A stretch of DNA of 64,000 nucleotides from Ectopseudomonas khazarica (GCF_004521985.1 NZ_SBHZ01000012.1:62001-126000), one strand, 5' to 3'. Shown: positions 43,184-54,112, numbered from the stretch's first letter. The notes: generated by a model not told the origin, from the sequence alone. A program made the numbers and translations.

Positions 43184-44302
43184 TCAGGGGTGCGCCAGGC
43201 CGGGGCGCTGTTGCAGCGTGCGATTGAACACCTCCACCCAGTGACGGCTGAACTGCTGGCCGGCGAGGTTGTTGATCTCGAGAATGGCGCGCAGTAGCGG
43301 GCGCTTGCTCAGGGTCTGGTGCGCGCGTTCGTGGGTGCGTGCATCGAAGGTGTCGACGATATGCAGGATCAGTGCGCCTGGGGTGATCTCCATTTCCCGC
43401 AGCCCCTTGGGGTAGCCGCTGCCGTCCGCATGTTCCTGGTGCTGCAGAACGATCTCCATGGCCGCAGCCCAGTCGGGCATGCGCTTGAGCAGTTCGCTGG
43501 CCAGGCGCGGGTGGCCTTGCATCAGGCGGCGCTCCTCGCGGCTGAAGTGGCTTTGCTTGTGCAGCAGATCCAGGGGCAGGAAGGCCATGCCGAGGTCATG
43601 CAGGCACACGGCCGCTGCCAGTTGCTCGGGGCGTTCCGCGTTGGCGCCGGCCGCGTTCATGCTGAGTGCCAGTTCGAGCAGGCGCAGGTTGCGTCCTTGC
43701 CAGTAGCTGGAACGTTGCTCGGCGGCCTCGGTGAGGGCGCAGAAGAACTGCAGGTCGGGGTGGATGGCGATGCCGTGGCGAACCAGCAGCGCTTCGGTCT
43801 GGCTGGGTTCGGCTGACGGGGGCGCTTGCAGGCGGGTGCTCGGGTCCATGTGCAGCAACAGCTCGCGGCGCACCTCGGTCTGTTGCCCGGCGGGCGCCAT
43901 GGCCAGGGCGTGCAGGGCCTGACACAGCGTATCGAGCTGGGCCGCGCTCAGGGGCGCGTCCGCTCCGTCGAGTGCCTGGTCCACCAGGGCGCGCAGGTGA
44001 TCGAGGCAGAGCAGGAGGATGTCGCCCAGCAGGCTGTCGAAGCTCAGGCGCCCCGAACGCAGGGCGTCGAGCACGTCTTCCATCGCCTGCGGCAATGGCA
44101 TCAGCTGGTTGAGGTCGACGTAACCGAGATTGCCCTTGAGCGTATGTATCAGGCGAAACAGCTCGCGCAGCCGCTCCGTGCTCCTCGGTGCCTGCTCCAG
44201 CTCGATCAGCAGCTGCTCGCAACGCGGGAACTGCTCCGCAGCGTCGAGCCGGAAGTCTTCCAGCAGGTCGCTGGACAAATCGGTGTGGTGGGGCGTGGCC
44301 AT
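43184..44302 (-). CDS. HPt domain fused to a variant HD-GYP domain
   Basis: A 372-residue protein. N-terminus: histidine phosphotransfer domain with phospho-acceptor His53 in RLIHTLKGNLG. C-terminus: HD-GYP-like domain with His235-Asp236 (LHDLGMA), His264 (QGHPRLASELL), and HQEHADGSGYPKG at 288-300. Compared with the canonical HHExxDGxGYP, the second His is Gln, and HDxGK has Met for Lys. The GYP triplet is kept. It may be a phosphorelay-controlled c-di-GMP phosphodiesterase or a degenerate binding domain. No receiver domain or kinase is adjacent. Confidence 0.8.
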   Translation of the reverse strand: MATPHHTDLSSDLLEDFRLDAAEQFPRCEQLLIELEQAPRSTERLRELFRLIHTLKGNLGYVDLNQLMPLPQAMEDVLDALRSGRLSFDSLLGDILLLCLDHLRALVDQALDGADAPLSAAQLDTLCQALHALAMAPAGQQTEVRRELLLHMDPSTRLQAPPSAEPSQTEALLVRHGIAIHPDLQFFCALTEAAEQRSSYWQGRNLRLLELALSMNAAGANAERPEQLAAAVCLHDLGMAFLPLDLLHKQSHFSREERRLMQGHPRLASELLKRMPDWAAAMEIVLQHQEHADGSGYPKGLREMEITPGALILHIVDTFDARTHERAHQTLSKRPLLRAILEINNLAGQQFSRHWVEVFNRTLQQRPGLAHP

Positions 44303-44494
44303 GGCGATTCTCCACGGTGGCGGCCCCGTTCATTATAGAAGGCTCTTGCCGGGCGGCTGCGTCTCGGCGATTTACGCTATATAATCCCGCTCTTTATCGA
44401 AGCGCGGCGTGGACGTTCGCCGCGATGTGGCTCCTGCCCAAGGCGTTGGGGGCTGCCTGACCTATCCCAGACCTTAGAGAAGCGAAACACGATC

Positions 44495-46270
44495 ATGATG
44501 CGCAGCCACTATTGCGGCCAGTTGAACGAGAGCCTGGATGGCCAGGAAATCACCCTTTGCGGCTGGGTACACCGTCGTCGCGACCATGGCGGGGTGATCT
44601 TCCTCGATATCCGTGACCGTGAAGGCCTGGCCCAGGTGGTGTTCGATCCGGATCGTGCCGAGACCTTCGCCAAGGCCGACCGCGTGCGCAGCGAATACGT
44701 GGTGAAGATCACCGGCAAGGTGCGTCTGCGTCCGGAAGGCGCGCGCAACGCCAACATGGCCAGTGGCGCCATCGAGGTGCTGGGTTACGAACTGGAGGTC
44801 CTCAACGAAGCGGAAACCCCGCCGTTCCCGCTCAACGAGTACACCGACGTGGGCGAGGAAACCCGCCTGCGCTACCGCTTCATCGACCTGCGTCGTCCGG
44901 AAATGGCCGAGAAGCTCAAGCTGCGTTCGCGCATCACCTCGAGCATCCGTCGTTACCTCGATGACAACGGCTTCCTCGACGTGGAAACGCCGATCCTGAC
45001 CCGCGCCACGCCGGAAGGCGCTCGCGACTACCTGGTGCCGAGCCGCACCCACGCCGGCAGCTTCTTCGCCCTGCCGCAGTCGCCGCAGCTGTTCAAGCAG
45101 CTGCTGATGGTCGCTGGCTTCGACCGTTACTACCAGATCGCCAAGTGCTTCCGCGACGAAGACCTGCGTGCCGACCGTCAGCCGGAATTCACCCAGATCG
45201 ACATCGAGACCAGCTTCCTCGATGAAAAAGACATCATGGACATCACCGAGACCATGGTGCGCAACCTGTTCAAGGAAGTGCTGGACGTCGAGTTCGACAC
45301 GCTGCCGCACATGACCCTGGCCGAGGCCATGCGTCGCTTCGGTTCGGACAAGCCGGACCTGCGCATCCCGATGGAGCTGGTGGATGTCGAGGACCAGCTC
45401 AAGGACGTCGAATTCAAGGTCTTCGCCGGCCCGGCCAACGATCCGAAGTGCCGCGTCACCGCGCTGCGCGTACCGGGCGGGGCGAGCATGCCGCGCAAGC
45501 AGATCGACGACTACACCAAGTTCGTCGGCATCTACGGCGCCAAGGGCCTGGCCTACATCAAGGTCAACGAGCGTGCCGCCGGTGTCGAAGGCCTGCAGTC
45601 GCCGATCGTCAAGAACATCCCGCTGGACAACATCAACGTGATCCTCGATCGCGTCGGTGCCGTCGACGGCGATATCGTGTTCTTCGGCGCCGACAAGGCC
45701 AAGATCGTCTCCGAGGCGTTGGGCGCGCTGCGCATCAAGCTGGGTCACGACCTGAACCTGCTGACCTGCGAGTGGGCGCCGCTGTGGGTCGTCGACTTCC
45801 CGATGTTCGAGGAAAACGACGATGGCAGCCTGACCGCCATGCACCACCCGTTCACCTCGCCCAAGTGCAGCCCGGAAGAGCTCAAGGCCAACCCGGGCGC
45901 CGCGCTGTCGCGCGCCTATGACATGGTGCTCAACGGTACCGAGCTGGGTGGCGGTTCGATCCGTATCCACGACAAGAAGATGCAGCAGGCCGTCTTCGAG
46001 GTGCTGGGCATCAGCGAAGCGGAGCAGGAAGAGAAGTTCGGCTTCCTCCTCGATGCGCTGAAGTTCGGTGCGCCGCCCCACGGTGGCCTGGCCTTCGGCC
46101 TGGATCGCCTGGTGATGCTGATGACCGGTGCACAGTCGATCCGCGAAGTGATCGCCTTCCCGAAAACCCAGAGCGCGGCCTGCGTCATGACCCAGGCGCC
46201 AGGGCTGGTGGACGCCAAGTCGCTGCGCGAGCTACACATCCGCCTGCGCGAGCAACCCAAAGCCGAGTGA
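44495..46270 (+). CDS. aspS: Aspartyl-tRNA synthetase, probably non-discriminating
   Basis: A 591-residue class IIb bacterial AspRS: OB-fold anticodon-binding domain ([21 protein letters not shown]), class II motif 2 ([17 protein letters not shown]) and motif 3 ([13 protein letters not shown]), plus the GAD insert. Pseudomonas AspRS is non-discriminating and charges tRNA-Asn as well, with GatCAB correcting it; that is recalled, not visible. A TATAAT at 44380-44385 is a likely -10. Start ATGATG at 44495. Confidence 0.97.
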   Translation: MMRSHYCGQLNESLDGQEITLCGWVHRRRDHGGVIFLDIRDREGLAQVVFDPDRAETFAKADRVRSEYVVKITGKVRLRPEGARNANMASGAIEVLGYELEVLNEAETPPFPLNEYTDVGEETRLRYRFIDLRRPEMAEKLKLRSRITSSIRRYLDDNGFLDVETPILTRATPEGARDYLVPSRTHAGSFFALPQSPQLFKQLLMVAGFDRYYQIAKCFRDEDLRADRQPEFTQIDIETSFLDEKDIMDITETMVRNLFKEVLDVEFDTLPHMTLAEAMRRFGSDKPDLRIPMELVDVEDQLKDVEFKVFAGPANDPKCRVTALRVPGGASMPRKQIDDYTKFVGIYGAKGLAYIKVNERAAGVEGLQSPIVKNIPLDNINVILDRVGAVDGDIVFFGADKAKIVSEALGALRIKLGHDLNLLTCEWAPLWVVDFPMFEENDDGSLTAMHHPFTSPKCSPEELKANPGAALSRAYDMVLNGTELGGGSIRIHDKKMQQAVFEVLGISEAEQEEKFGFLLDALKFGAPPHGGLAFGLDRLVMLMTGAQSIREVIAFPKTQSAACVMTQAPGLVDAKSLRELHIRLREQPKAE

Positions 46271-46299
46271 TAACCTGCTGCGCTTGGTCATGCTGCGTT

Positions 46300-46356
46300 G
46301 GAAAGAGGTTCGAAATGCTCATTTGCTTCAGCAAACTGCGCTTTCTCACCTCTTCC
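46300..46356. repeat. Long imperfect hairpin between aspS and yebC
   Basis: GGAAAGAGGT (46300-46309) pairs with ACCTCTTCC (46348-46356, one bulged A); inside, GAAA/TTTC (46312-46315 with 46342-46345) and TTTGC/GCAAA (46322-46326 with 46331-46335) continue the stem to a TTCA loop. It resembles a hairpin repeat I recall from several Pseudomonas intergenic regions. There is no T-tract. Confidence 0.5.
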
Positions 46357-46439
46357 CGCCTTGCCTGACCTGCGCTCGCGACGGCTCTCATCTCGGCTTG
46401 TGCCGGTTGTAGTTTGTTTTGAAAAAGATGGAGTGAGTT

Positions 46440-47189
46440 ATGGCTGGTCATTCCAAATGGGCCAACATCAAGCACCGCAAGGGGCGTCAGGACGCCAAGC
46501 GCGGCAAGATCTTCACCAAGCTGATTCGCGAGCTGACCGTGGCCGCCAAGCACGGTGGCCCGATTCCTGCCGATAACCCGCGTCTGCGCCTGGCCGTGGA
46601 CAAGGCGCTGACCAACAACATGTCGCGTGATGTCATCGACCGTGCCATCGCCCGTGGTGCCGGCAACAACGAAGCCGACAACGTCGTCGAGTTCAGCTAC
46701 GAGGGCTACGCGCCCAGTGGCGTGGCGATCATCGTCGAGGTGATGACCGACAACCGCAACCGGACCGCCGCCGAAGTCCGTCATGCCTTCAGCAAGTGCG
46801 GTGGCAACCTCGGCACCGACGGGTCCGTGGCCTACATGTTCGAGCGCAAGGGCCAGATCAGCTTCGCTACGGGTGTGGACGAGGATGAACTGATGGAAGC
46901 CGCGCTCGAGGCCGGCGCCGATGACGTGGAAATGGGCGAGGAGGGCGCCGCGCTGGTGTCGACCAGCTTCAGCGAGTTCCATGCCGTGATCGAGGCGCTG
47001 GGGGCGGCGGGCTTCAAGGGTGAAGAGGCGGAAATCGCCATGATTCCCTCGATCAGCGCGCCGATCGATGACCTGGAGACCGCGCAGAAGGTCTTCAAGC
47101 TGATCGACATGCTCGAAGACCTGGACGATGTGCAGAACGTCTACCACAACGCCGAGGTCGCGGACGAGATCATGGAGCAGCTTGGCTGA
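46440..47189 (+). CDS. YebC/PmpR-family protein
   Basis: A 249-residue YebC protein, starting [21 protein letters not shown] with the acidic C-terminal third. In P. aeruginosa the orthologue PmpR (PA0964) was described as a regulator of quinolone signalling; YebC proteins have also been linked to translation of proline-rich stretches. GGAG is upstream of the ATG. The position between aspS and ruvC is conserved. Confidence 0.95.
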   Translation: MAGHSKWANIKHRKGRQDAKRGKIFTKLIRELTVAAKHGGPIPADNPRLRLAVDKALTNNMSRDVIDRAIARGAGNNEADNVVEFSYEGYAPSGVAIIVEVMTDNRNRTAAEVRHAFSKCGGNLGTDGSVAYMFERKGQISFATGVDEDELMEAALEAGADDVEMGEEGAALVSTSFSEFHAVIEALGAAGFKGEEAEIAMIPSISAPIDDLETAQKVFKLIDMLEDLDDVQNVYHNAEVADEIMEQLG

Positions 47190-47338
47190 ACTGCCCGTTC
47201 GTGCTGGTCAGAAAGCCGGAAGCGTGCACAGCGTTTCCGGCTTTTTTGTCGGGCCATCGGCTTTTCACGGGGCCGGCGGATGACGGCGCCGGGGTCGCGC
47301 CGTATACTCGCGAACTGGATAAATAGACAGTTGCTGAC

Positions 47339-47863
47339 ATGACCCTGATCCTTGGCATCGACCCCGGCTCGCGCATCACCGGCTATGGCGTGATACGCGA
47401 CACCGGACGGGGGTGCGAATACGTGGCTTCCGGCTGCATCCGTACCGGCAACGGGGCGCTGGCCGAGCGCCTGCAGATCGTCTTTCGTGGCGTCAGCGAG
47501 GTCATCGCCACTTACGGGCCCATGACCATGGGCATCGAGCAGGTGTTCATGGCGCGTAACGCCGACTCGGCGCTCAAGCTCGGCCAGGCGCGCGGTGCGG
47601 CCATCGTCGCGGCCGCCGAAGCGGGGCTGGAAATCAGCGAGTACACCGCCACCCAGGTCAAGCAGGCCGTGGTCGGCACCGGGGCTGCCGACAAGCAGCA
47701 GGTGCAGATGATGGTCATGCACCTGCTCAAACTGGTGCAGAAACCGCAGATCGACGCCTCCGATGCCCTGGGCATTGCCTTGTGCCATGCCCACCACCGG
47801 CAAAGTCTCATTCCCCATGGGCTGGCCAGCGCCAAGCGGCGCGGCGGTCGTCTTCGTTTATAA
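47339..47863 (+). CDS. ruvC: Holliday junction resolvase RuvC
   Basis: A 174-residue resolvase with catalytic acids: Asp in [14 protein letters not shown], Glu in MGIEQVF, and the C-terminal [14 protein letters not shown]. It cuts four-way junctions as a dimer with RuvAB. It starts the ruvCAB run; ruvA follows after 18 nt. Confidence 0.97.
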   Translation: MTLILGIDPGSRITGYGVIRDTGRGCEYVASGCIRTGNGALAERLQIVFRGVSEVIATYGPMTMGIEQVFMARNADSALKLGQARGAAIVAAAEAGLEISEYTATQVKQAVVGTGAADKQQVQMMVMHLLKLVQKPQIDASDALGIALCHAHHRQSLIPHGLASAKRRGGRLRL

Positions 47864-47881
47864 CCTGTTAAGGAATCTCTG

Positions 47882-48487
47882 GTGATCGGACGTTTGCGCG
47901 GCACCCTGGCGGAGAAACAGCCGCCGCATTTGCTTCTGGATGTGAATGGCGTCGGTTACGAACTGGAAGTACCGATGACGACCCTTTATCGTCTGCCGGC
48001 GCAGGGTGAGACGGTGACCCTGCACACGCATCTGGTGGTGCGTGAGGATGCGCATCTGCTCTACGGTTTCTATGAAAAGCGTGATCGCGAGCTGTTCCGC
48101 GAGTTGATCCGCCTCAATGGCGTCGGGCCCAAGCTGGCGCTGGCGCTGATGTCGGGGCTGGAGGTCGACGAGTTGGTGCGCTGTGTGCAAGCGCAGGACA
48201 CGGCGGCGTTGACCAAGGTTCCCGGCGTTGGCAAGAAGACTGCCGAGCGCCTGCTGGTGGAGCTCAAGGATCGCTTCAAGGCCTGGGAGTCGATCCCTGC
48301 CATTGCGCCCCTGGTGGTGGAACCTCAACTGGCCCAGGCAGTCTCAAGCGCGGAGAACGATGCGGTCAGCGCGCTGATTTCCCTCGGTTACAAGCCGCAG
48401 GAAGCCAGTCGAGCGGTTGCCGCCGTCAAGGAGGATGGCATGAGCAGCGAAGATTTGATCCGACGCGCACTGCGCGGCATGGCGTAG
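47882..48487 (+). CDS. ruvA: Holliday junction helicase subunit RuvA
   Basis: A 201-residue junction-binding protein: N-terminal OB fold ([23 protein letters not shown]), two helix-hairpin-helix motifs ([29 protein letters not shown]), and the C-terminal RuvB-binding domain. The start is GTG. The final codons read GGCATGGCGTAG; the stop lies inside a copy of repeat family C. Confidence 0.97.
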   Translation: MIGRLRGTLAEKQPPHLLLDVNGVGYELEVPMTTLYRLPAQGETVTLHTHLVVREDAHLLYGFYEKRDRELFRELIRLNGVGPKLALALMSGLEVDELVRCVQAQDTAALTKVPGVGKKTAERLLVELKDRFKAWESIPAIAPLVVEPQLAQAVSSAENDAVSALISLGYKPQEASRAVAAVKEDGMSSEDLIRRALRGMA

Positions 48488-48532
48488 GCTGGATGACGCC
48501 GTTTTCATCCACCGGTTTTCCGGTGGAAAACG
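48482..48532. repeat. Repeat family C copy with hairpin, overlapping the ruvA stop
   Basis: GCGTAGGCTGGATG (48482-48495) matches the element at 917. It continues into a hairpin: CGTTTT (48500-48505) with AAAACG (48527-48532) and CCACCGG/CCGGTGG (48509-48515 with 48520-48526) around TTTT. The TAG at 48485-48487 is the ruvA stop. Confidence 0.7.
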
Positions 48533-48571
48533 CTGCACCGCAATTCAATGGACTCTTAGTGGAACACCTCG

Positions 48572-49624
48572 ATGATCGAAGCCGATCGCCTGATCACCTC
48601 CAGCCCGCGCGAGCGTGAAGAACAGCAGGACCGCGCCATTCGGCCGCTGCGGCTGGCCGACTACACCGGGCAGCCCGTCGTGCGCGAGCAGATGGCCTTG
48701 TTCATCCAGGCCGCGCGGGGGCGGGCGGAAGCGCTCGACCATACCCTGATCTTCGGTCCGCCCGGCCTGGGCAAGACCACCCTGGCCAACATCATCGCTC
48801 AGGAGATGGGCAGTTCGATCAAGAGCACCTCGGGCCCGGTGCTGGAGCGTCCGGGTGATCTGGCGGCGCTGCTGACCAACCTGGAAAGCGGCGATGTGCT
48901 GTTCATCGACGAGATCCATCGTCTTTCCCCGGTGGTCGAGGAAGTGCTGTACCCGGCCATGGAGGATTTCCAGCTCGACATCATGATCGGCGAGGGTCCG
49001 GCCGCACGTTCGATCAAGCTGGATCTGCCGCCGTTCACCCTGGTCGGCGCCACGACCCGTGCCGGCATGCTGACCAACCCGTTGCGTGACCGTTTCGGTA
49101 TCGTCCAGCGCCTGGAGTTCTACGGTGTCGACGACCTGGCCACCATCGTCTCGCGCTCCGCCGGCATTCTGGGGCTGCCCATCGAAGCCAAGGGAGCCTA
49201 CGAGATTGCCCGCCGCGCCCGGGGTACGCCGCGTATCGCCAACCGCCTGCTGCGCCGGGTGCGTGACTTCGCCGAAGTGCGCGGCTCCGGGCAGATCTCC
49301 CAGCTGATCGCCGACCAGGCGCTGAACCTGCTGGATGTCGACGAACGTGGCTTCGATCACTCCGACCGTCGCCTGCTGCTGGCGATGATCGAGAAGTTCG
49401 ACGGTGGCCCGGTCGGGCTCGACAGCCTGGCGGCAGCCATCGGCGAGGAGCGCCACACCATCGAGGATGTGCTCGAGCCCTATCTCATCCAGCAGGGCTA
49501 CATGATGCGTACCCCGCGTGGGCGTGTAGTGACTCGGCATGCCTACCAGCACTTCGGTCTTAACACGCCGTCACGCCAGGCCGAGCCGCCTGCCACCGAC
49601 CTGTTCGCGGCGGGCGACGAATGA
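48572..49624 (+). CDS. ruvB: Holliday junction helicase motor RuvB
   Basis: A 350-residue AAA+ motor: Walker [10 protein letters not shown], Walker B FIDEIHR, sensor 1 VGATTRAG, arginine finger area PLRDRFG, and the C-terminal winged helix. Drives branch migration with RuvA. Separated from ruvA by the repeat at 48482-48532. Confidence 0.98.
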   Translation: MIEADRLITSSPREREEQQDRAIRPLRLADYTGQPVVREQMALFIQAARGRAEALDHTLIFGPPGLGKTTLANIIAQEMGSSIKSTSGPVLERPGDLAALLTNLESGDVLFIDEIHRLSPVVEEVLYPAMEDFQLDIMIGEGPAARSIKLDLPPFTLVGATTRAGMLTNPLRDRFGIVQRLEFYGVDDLATIVSRSAGILGLPIEAKGAYEIARRARGTPRIANRLLRRVRDFAEVRGSGQISQLIADQALNLLDVDERGFDHSDRRLLLAMIEKFDGGPVGLDSLAAAIGEERHTIEDVLEPYLIQQGYMMRTPRGRVVTRHAYQHFGLNTPSRQAEPPATDLFAAGDE

Positions 49625-49677
49625 CGAAAAAATTGTTACCAGGCCGGATTGGCAAGCGAAAGGCCGAGGAATAGAGT

Positions 49678-50112
49678 ATGCGCGCGCCAAACGGAGTCCA
49701 GCCGTTCAGCCACCGCTGTCGGGTCTATTACGAAGACACCGACGCCGGCGGTATCGTCTACTACGTCAACTACCTCAAATTCATGGAGCGGGCTCGCACC
49801 GAGCGCCTGCGTGAGCTGGGTTATGCCCAGTCGACGCTGGCCGGTGAGGGCCTGTTGTTCGTCGTGCATTCGGCCGAAGCGCGTTACCACGCCCCGGCCC
49901 GCCTGGATGACGAGCTGCTGATCAGCGCCGATGTGATCGAATTGAACCGTGCCAGCCTGCGTTTTCGTCAACAGGTCAGGCGGGCTACGGATGATGCGCT
50001 GCTCTGCGAAGGGCAGTTCCTGGTGGCCTGTGTGCGCGCCGACAACTTGAAACCCCGGGCCATCCCCGAAACCCTGCGACATGCGTTCGCCGGGACGCAG
50101 GCGCGGACTTAA
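49678..50112 (+). CDS. ybgC: Tol-Pal-associated acyl-CoA thioesterase YbgC
   Basis: A 144-residue 4-hydroxybenzoyl-CoA thioesterase-type hotdog protein. [24 protein letters not shown] has the catalytic Asp. First gene of the Tol-Pal operon; tolQ follows after 20 nt. Confidence 0.95.
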   Translation: MRAPNGVQPFSHRCRVYYEDTDAGGIVYYVNYLKFMERARTERLRELGYAQSTLAGEGLLFVVHSAEARYHAPARLDDELLISADVIELNRASLRFRQQVRRATDDALLCEGQFLVACVRADNLKPRAIPETLRHAFAGTQART

Positions 50113-50132
50113 ATTGCAGCAGGAGAGTAAGC

Positions 50133-50828
50133 GTGGAAGCTAACGCCGTTGACCATATGTCGATGTGGAGTCTGATCAGCAATGCCAGCCTGGTGGTCCA
50201 GCTGGTGATGCTTACCCTGGTGGCCGCGTCGGTCATTTCCTGGGTCATGATCTTCCAGCGCAGCAGTGCCCTGCGTGCCGCCAAGCGTGCGCTGGACAAC
50301 TTCGAGGACCGCTTCTGGTCCGGCATCGACCTGTCCAAGCTCTATCGCCAGGCGGGCAGCAATCCGGACCCGGACTCGGGCCTGGAGCAGATCTTCCGCG
50401 CCGGCTTCAAGGAGTTCTCGCGCCTGCGTCAGCAGCAGGGTGTCGACCCGGACGCCGTGATGGATGGTGTTTCGCGCGCCATGCGCGTGGCCATCTCGCG
50501 TGAGGAGGAGAAGCTGGAAACCGCGCTGCCGTTCCTCGCCACCGTCGGTTCCACCAGCCCCTACATCGGCCTGTTCGGTACCGTATGGGGCATCATGAAC
50601 TCCTTCCGTGGCCTGGCCCAGGTGCAGCAGGCCACCCTGGCCACCGTCGCTCCGGGTATCGCCGAGGCACTGATCGCCACGGCCATCGGCCTGTTCGCCG
50701 CGATCCCTGCGGTCATCGCCTACAACCGTTTCTCGGCGCGCGGCGAGATGCTGATCGGCCGCTACTACACCTTCGCCGACGAGTTCCAGGCCATCCTGCA
50801 CCGCAAAGTGCACACCTCGGAAGACTAA
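50133..50828 (+). CDS. tolQ: Tol-Pal proton channel subunit TolQ
   Basis: A 231-residue inner-membrane protein with three helices (LVVQLVMLTLVAASVISWVMIF; the TM2 block PFLATVGSTSPYIGLFGTVWGIMNSF; and ALIATAIGLFAAIPAVIAYN). With TolR it uses the proton gradient to energise TolA during division. The start is GTG at 50133 with AGGAG upstream. Confidence 0.97.
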   Translation: MEANAVDHMSMWSLISNASLVVQLVMLTLVAASVISWVMIFQRSSALRAAKRALDNFEDRFWSGIDLSKLYRQAGSNPDPDSGLEQIFRAGFKEFSRLRQQQGVDPDAVMDGVSRAMRVAISREEEKLETALPFLATVGSTSPYIGLFGTVWGIMNSFRGLAQVQQATLATVAPGIAEALIATAIGLFAAIPAVIAYNRFSARGEMLIGRYYTFADEFQAILHRKVHTSED

Positions 50829-50843
50829 GGGCAGGTTTCAGCC

Positions 50844-51296
50844 ATGGCGAGAATTCGCAACAGACGCAAACCGGTCGCCGAGATGAACGTGGTGCCCTAC
50901 ATCGACGTGATGTTGGTGCTGCTGGTCATCTTCATGGTGACTGCACCGATGCTCAACCAGGGTGTCAAGGTCGACCTGCCGAAGGTCAGCAGCGAAGTGC
51001 TGCCGCAGGACAACGACGCCCAGGTGCTGACCATCTCCATCAAGGCCGACAAGACCTACTACTGGAACATGGGTAGCGAAGTGGACGTCGACACCGAGCA
51101 GGAGCGCGCCTCCACGCTCGAGCAGATGACCCAGGCCGTCACGGCGATCATTGCCGAGAACCGTCGCCAGGGTAAGCAGGTGCAGGTCTTCGTGCGCGGT
51201 GACAAGGCGGTGGACTACGGCACCGTGATGGCGGCCATGGGCGGTCTGCAACAGGCCGACGTCGGTAACGTCGGATTGATTACCGAGGCCCCCTGA
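50844..51296 (+). CDS. tolR: Tol-Pal channel subunit TolR
   Basis: A 150-residue ExbD/TolR protein: short cytoplasmic N-terminus, one helix (VVPYIDVMLVLLVIFMVTAP) with the proton-carrying Asp, and a periplasmic domain. Its stop TGA shares a base with the tolA start. Confidence 0.97.
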   Translation: MARIRNRRKPVAEMNVVPYIDVMLVLLVIFMVTAPMLNQGVKVDLPKVSSEVLPQDNDAQVLTISIKADKTYYWNMGSEVDVDTEQERASTLEQMTQAVTAIIAENRRQGKQVQVFVRGDKAVDYGTVMAAMGGLQQADVGNVGLITEAP

Positions 51297-52249
51297 TGCA
51301 GCAAACCGAGCGTTCGCAATCGGAAAGCTACTTCTGGCCCATCGTCTGGGCCGTGGGTCTGCACGTCCTGATGTTCGCCATGCTGTTCGTCAGCTTCGCC
51401 TTCAGCCCGGAGCTGCCGCCGGCGCGTCCGGTGGTGCAGGCTACGCTGTATCAGCTGAAGTCGCAGAGCCAGGCCACCACCCAGACCACGCAGAAGGTGG
51501 CGGGCGAGGCGCAGAAGACCTCGGCGCCGCAGTTCGAGACGGAGCGTCTGGAGCAGAAGAAAGCCGAGGAGCAGAAAGTCGCCGCAGCCAAGAAGGCTGA
51601 GGAACAAAAGCAGGCCGAGCAGGCCAAAGCTGAGGCGGCCAAGGCCGAAGCTGCGAAGAAGGCCGAGGCCGAGAAAGCCGCCGAGCAGAAGCGCCAGGCG
51701 GATATCGCCAAGAAACGCGCCGAGGAAGAAGCGAAGAAGAAGGCGGCTGAAGAGGCCAAGAAAAAAGCGGCAGAGGAGGCCAAGAAGAAGGCCGCTGCTG
51801 CCGAGGCAGCGAAGAAGAAGGCAGCCGAGGACGCGAAGAAGAAAGCGGCCGAGGATGCCAAGCGCAAGGCGGCGGAGGAGCAGAAGGCAGCGGCGCTGGC
51901 CGAGCTGCTTTCCGACAACGTGCAGAACCAGCAGGCGCTGGCCGAAACCCATGGTGACCAGGTCGCGGGCAACCTCGACGATCTGATCATCAAGCTGATT
52001 ACCGAGAACTGGCAGCGTCCGATGTCGGCGCGTCGCGGTATGAGTGTCGAACTGCTGATCCAGATGCTGCCCGATGGCACCGTCACCAATGCCAGCGTAT
52101 CGCGCTCCAGCGGCGATGCCGCCTTCGACAGTTCGGCGGTGGCCGCCGTGCGTAACGTTGGTCGTATTCCCGAGATGCAACAATTGGATCGCGCTACCTT
52201 CGATCGTCTGTACAGGCAGCGCCGCGTCATTTTCAAACCGGAGGATTGA
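51296..52249 (+). CDS. tolA: Tol-Pal periplasm-spanning protein TolA
   Basis: A 317-residue protein: N-terminal membrane helix (about 14-36), a long Ala/Lys/Glu-rich helical domain (about 85-205) made of degenerate [12 protein letters not shown]-like repeats, and the C-terminal domain that meets Pal, TolB and phage/colicin N-domains. The repeat DNA at about 51550-51890 is coding, not a separate element. Confidence 0.96.
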   Translation: MQQTERSQSESYFWPIVWAVGLHVLMFAMLFVSFAFSPELPPARPVVQATLYQLKSQSQATTQTTQKVAGEAQKTSAPQFETERLEQKKAEEQKVAAAKKAEEQKQAEQAKAEAAKAEAAKKAEAEKAAEQKRQADIAKKRAEEEAKKKAAEEAKKKAAEEAKKKAAAAEAAKKKAAEDAKKKAAEDAKRKAAEEQKAAALAELLSDNVQNQQALAETHGDQVAGNLDDLIIKLITENWQRPMSARRGMSVELLIQMLPDGTVTNASVSRSSGDAAFDSSAVAAVRNVGRIPEMQQLDRATFDRLYRQRRVIFKPED

Positions 52250-52254
52250 GCTCT

Positions 52255-53553
52255 GTGAATACCCTGATTCGTATCGCCCTGCTGGGGCTGGTCATGCTGG
52301 TCGGCAGCGTCCAGGCAGCCGACCCGCTGGTGATCTCGCATGGCGCCGACCGCGCCACGCCGATCGCCGTCGTCCCGTTCGGTTGGCAGGGCGGCAACGT
52401 GCTGCCCCAGGACATGGCCGAGATCATCGGCAACGACCTGCGCAACTCCGGCTACTTCGAGCCGATTCCGCGGCAGAACATGATCAGCCTGCCGACCCAG
52501 GCCAGCGAAGTCATCTATCGCGACTGGAAGGCCCTTGGCGCGCAGTACGTGCTGGTCGGCAACATCGTGCCCAACGGTGGTCGCCTGCAGGTGCAGTACG
52601 CGCTGTTCAACGTCAACACCGAACAACAGGTGGTGACCGGCAACGTCGGCGGTGGCACAGATCAGCTGCGCGACATGGCGCACTACATCGCCGATCAGTC
52701 GTTCGAGAAACTCACCGGCGTCAAGGGTGCGTTCTCGACTCGTCTGCTCTACGTCACTGCCGAGCGCATGGGCACCAACAACACCCGCTACACCCTGCAG
52801 CGCTCCGACTATGACGGTGCGCGCGCGGTGACCCTGCTGCAATCGCGTGAGCCGATCCTGTCGCCGTCCTTCGCCCCCGATGGCCGCCGTATCGCCTATG
52901 TGTCCTTCGAACAGCGTCGTCCGCGCATCTTCGTACAGCACATCGATACCGGTCGCCGCGAGCAGATCACCAACTTCGAAGGCCTCAATGGTGCTCCGGC
53001 CTGGTCGCCGGACGGTGCGCGCCTGGCGTTCGTGCTGTCCAAGGATGGCAACCCGGAAATCTACGTGATGGACATGGGCAGCCGGCAGATTCGCCGCGTG
53101 ACGAATCATTATGCCATCGATACCGAACCTTTCTGGGGCAAGGACGGTCAGACCCTGTACTTCACCTCGGATCGTGCGGGTAAGCCGCAGATCTATAAAA
53201 CCAACATCAATTCCGGTGCGGTAGAACGAGTCACCTTCGTCGGTAACTACAACGCCAACCCGAAATTGTCGGCTGACGAGAAGACGCTGGTCATGATTCA
53301 TCGCCAAGACGGTTTCACCGTGTTCAAGGTCGCCGCCCAGGACCTTGAAACCAACCGTCTGCGCATACTCTCCGACACAAGTTTGGATGAGTCGCCCACT
53401 GTTGCGCCAAATGGCGCCATGCTAATCTACGCCACCCGCCAGCAGGGCCGGGGAGTCTTGATGTTGGCGTCCACCAATGGACGCGTGAGGCTCCCTCTTC
53501 CTACCGCTCAAGGCGAAGTTCGAGAGCCTTCTTGGTCCCCTTACCTGAACTGA
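52255..53553 (+). CDS. tolB: Tol-Pal periplasmic beta-propeller TolB
   Basis: A 432-residue exported protein: signal peptide ([20 protein letters not shown]), N-terminal TolA-binding domain, and a six-bladed propeller with DGRRIAYVS / DGARLAFV / [10 protein letters not shown] repeats that binds Pal. The GTG at 52255 has GGAGG upstream and matches the PAO1 N-terminus; the TTG at 52246 lies within the tolA end and is not used. Confidence 0.96.
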   Translation: MNTLIRIALLGLVMLVGSVQAADPLVISHGADRATPIAVVPFGWQGGNVLPQDMAEIIGNDLRNSGYFEPIPRQNMISLPTQASEVIYRDWKALGAQYVLVGNIVPNGGRLQVQYALFNVNTEQQVVTGNVGGGTDQLRDMAHYIADQSFEKLTGVKGAFSTRLLYVTAERMGTNNTRYTLQRSDYDGARAVTLLQSREPILSPSFAPDGRRIAYVSFEQRRPRIFVQHIDTGRREQITNFEGLNGAPAWSPDGARLAFVLSKDGNPEIYVMDMGSRQIRRVTNHYAIDTEPFWGKDGQTLYFTSDRAGKPQIYKTNINSGAVERVTFVGNYNANPKLSADEKTLVMIHRQDGFTVFKVAAQDLETNRLRILSDTSLDESPTVAPNGAMLIYATRQQGRGVLMLASTNGRVRLPLPTAQGEVREPSWSPYLN

Positions 53554-53608
53554 TGCGGCGCTTCACCAATCTTGCTTAACACAACTGGGGTTCATTAGGA
53601 GTTACATG

Positions 53609-54106
53609 ATGGAAATGCTGAAATTCGGTAAGTTCGCTGCGCTGTCCCTGGCTCTCGCCGTTGCTGTAGGTTGCTCCTCCAAAGGCGGTGACGCTGCTGG
53701 CGAAGGCGCAGTAGACCCGAACGCCGGCTACGGCGCCAACACCGGTGCTGTCGACGGCAGCCTGAGCGAAGAAGCGGCCCTGCGCGCTATCACCACCTTC
53801 TACTTCGAGTACGACAGCTCCGACCTGAAAGCCGAAGCCATGCGCGCTCTGGACGTACACGCCAAGGACCTGAAAGCCAACGGCAACCGCGTCGTTCTGG
53901 AAGGCCACGCTGACGAGCGCGGTACCCGCGAGTACAACATGGCTCTGGGCGAGCGTCGCGCCAAGGCCGTTCAGCGCTACCTGGTTCTGCAGGGCGTTTC
54001 CCCGGCTCAGCTGGAGCTGGTTTCCTACGGTGAAGAGCGTCCGGTTGCCACTGGCAACGACGAGCAATCCTGGGCTCAGAACCGTCGCGTAGAGCTGCGC
54101 AAGTAA
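53609..54106 (+). CDS. oprL: Peptidoglycan-associated lipoprotein OprL/Pal
   Basis: A 165-residue lipoprotein: lipobox AVGC, then an OmpA-type peptidoglycan-binding domain ([40 protein letters not shown]). There are two adjacent ATGs; the second (53609) sits seven bases from AGGAG and agrees with the PAO1 protein. Anchors the outer membrane to peptidoglycan. Confidence 0.97.
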   Translation: MEMLKFGKFAALSLALAVAVGCSSKGGDAAGEGAVDPNAGYGANTGAVDGSLSEEAALRAITTFYFEYDSSDLKAEAMRALDVHAKDLKANGNRVVLEGHADERGTREYNMALGERRAKAVQRYLVLQGVSPAQLELVSYGEERPVATGNDEQSWAQNRRVELRK

Positions 54107-54112
54107 TTTGCC

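Noticed and set aside
51550-51890. Short repeated DNA that could be taken for a repeat array
   Set aside because: These are degenerate Lys/Ala/Glu codon repeats inside tolA; spacing and sequence do not fit a CRISPR or tandem repeat locus.
51451-53307. 618-residue minus-strand ORF over tolA/tolB
   Set aside because: Shadow of the Ala/Lys/Glu-rich tolA repeat region and of tolB; low complexity.
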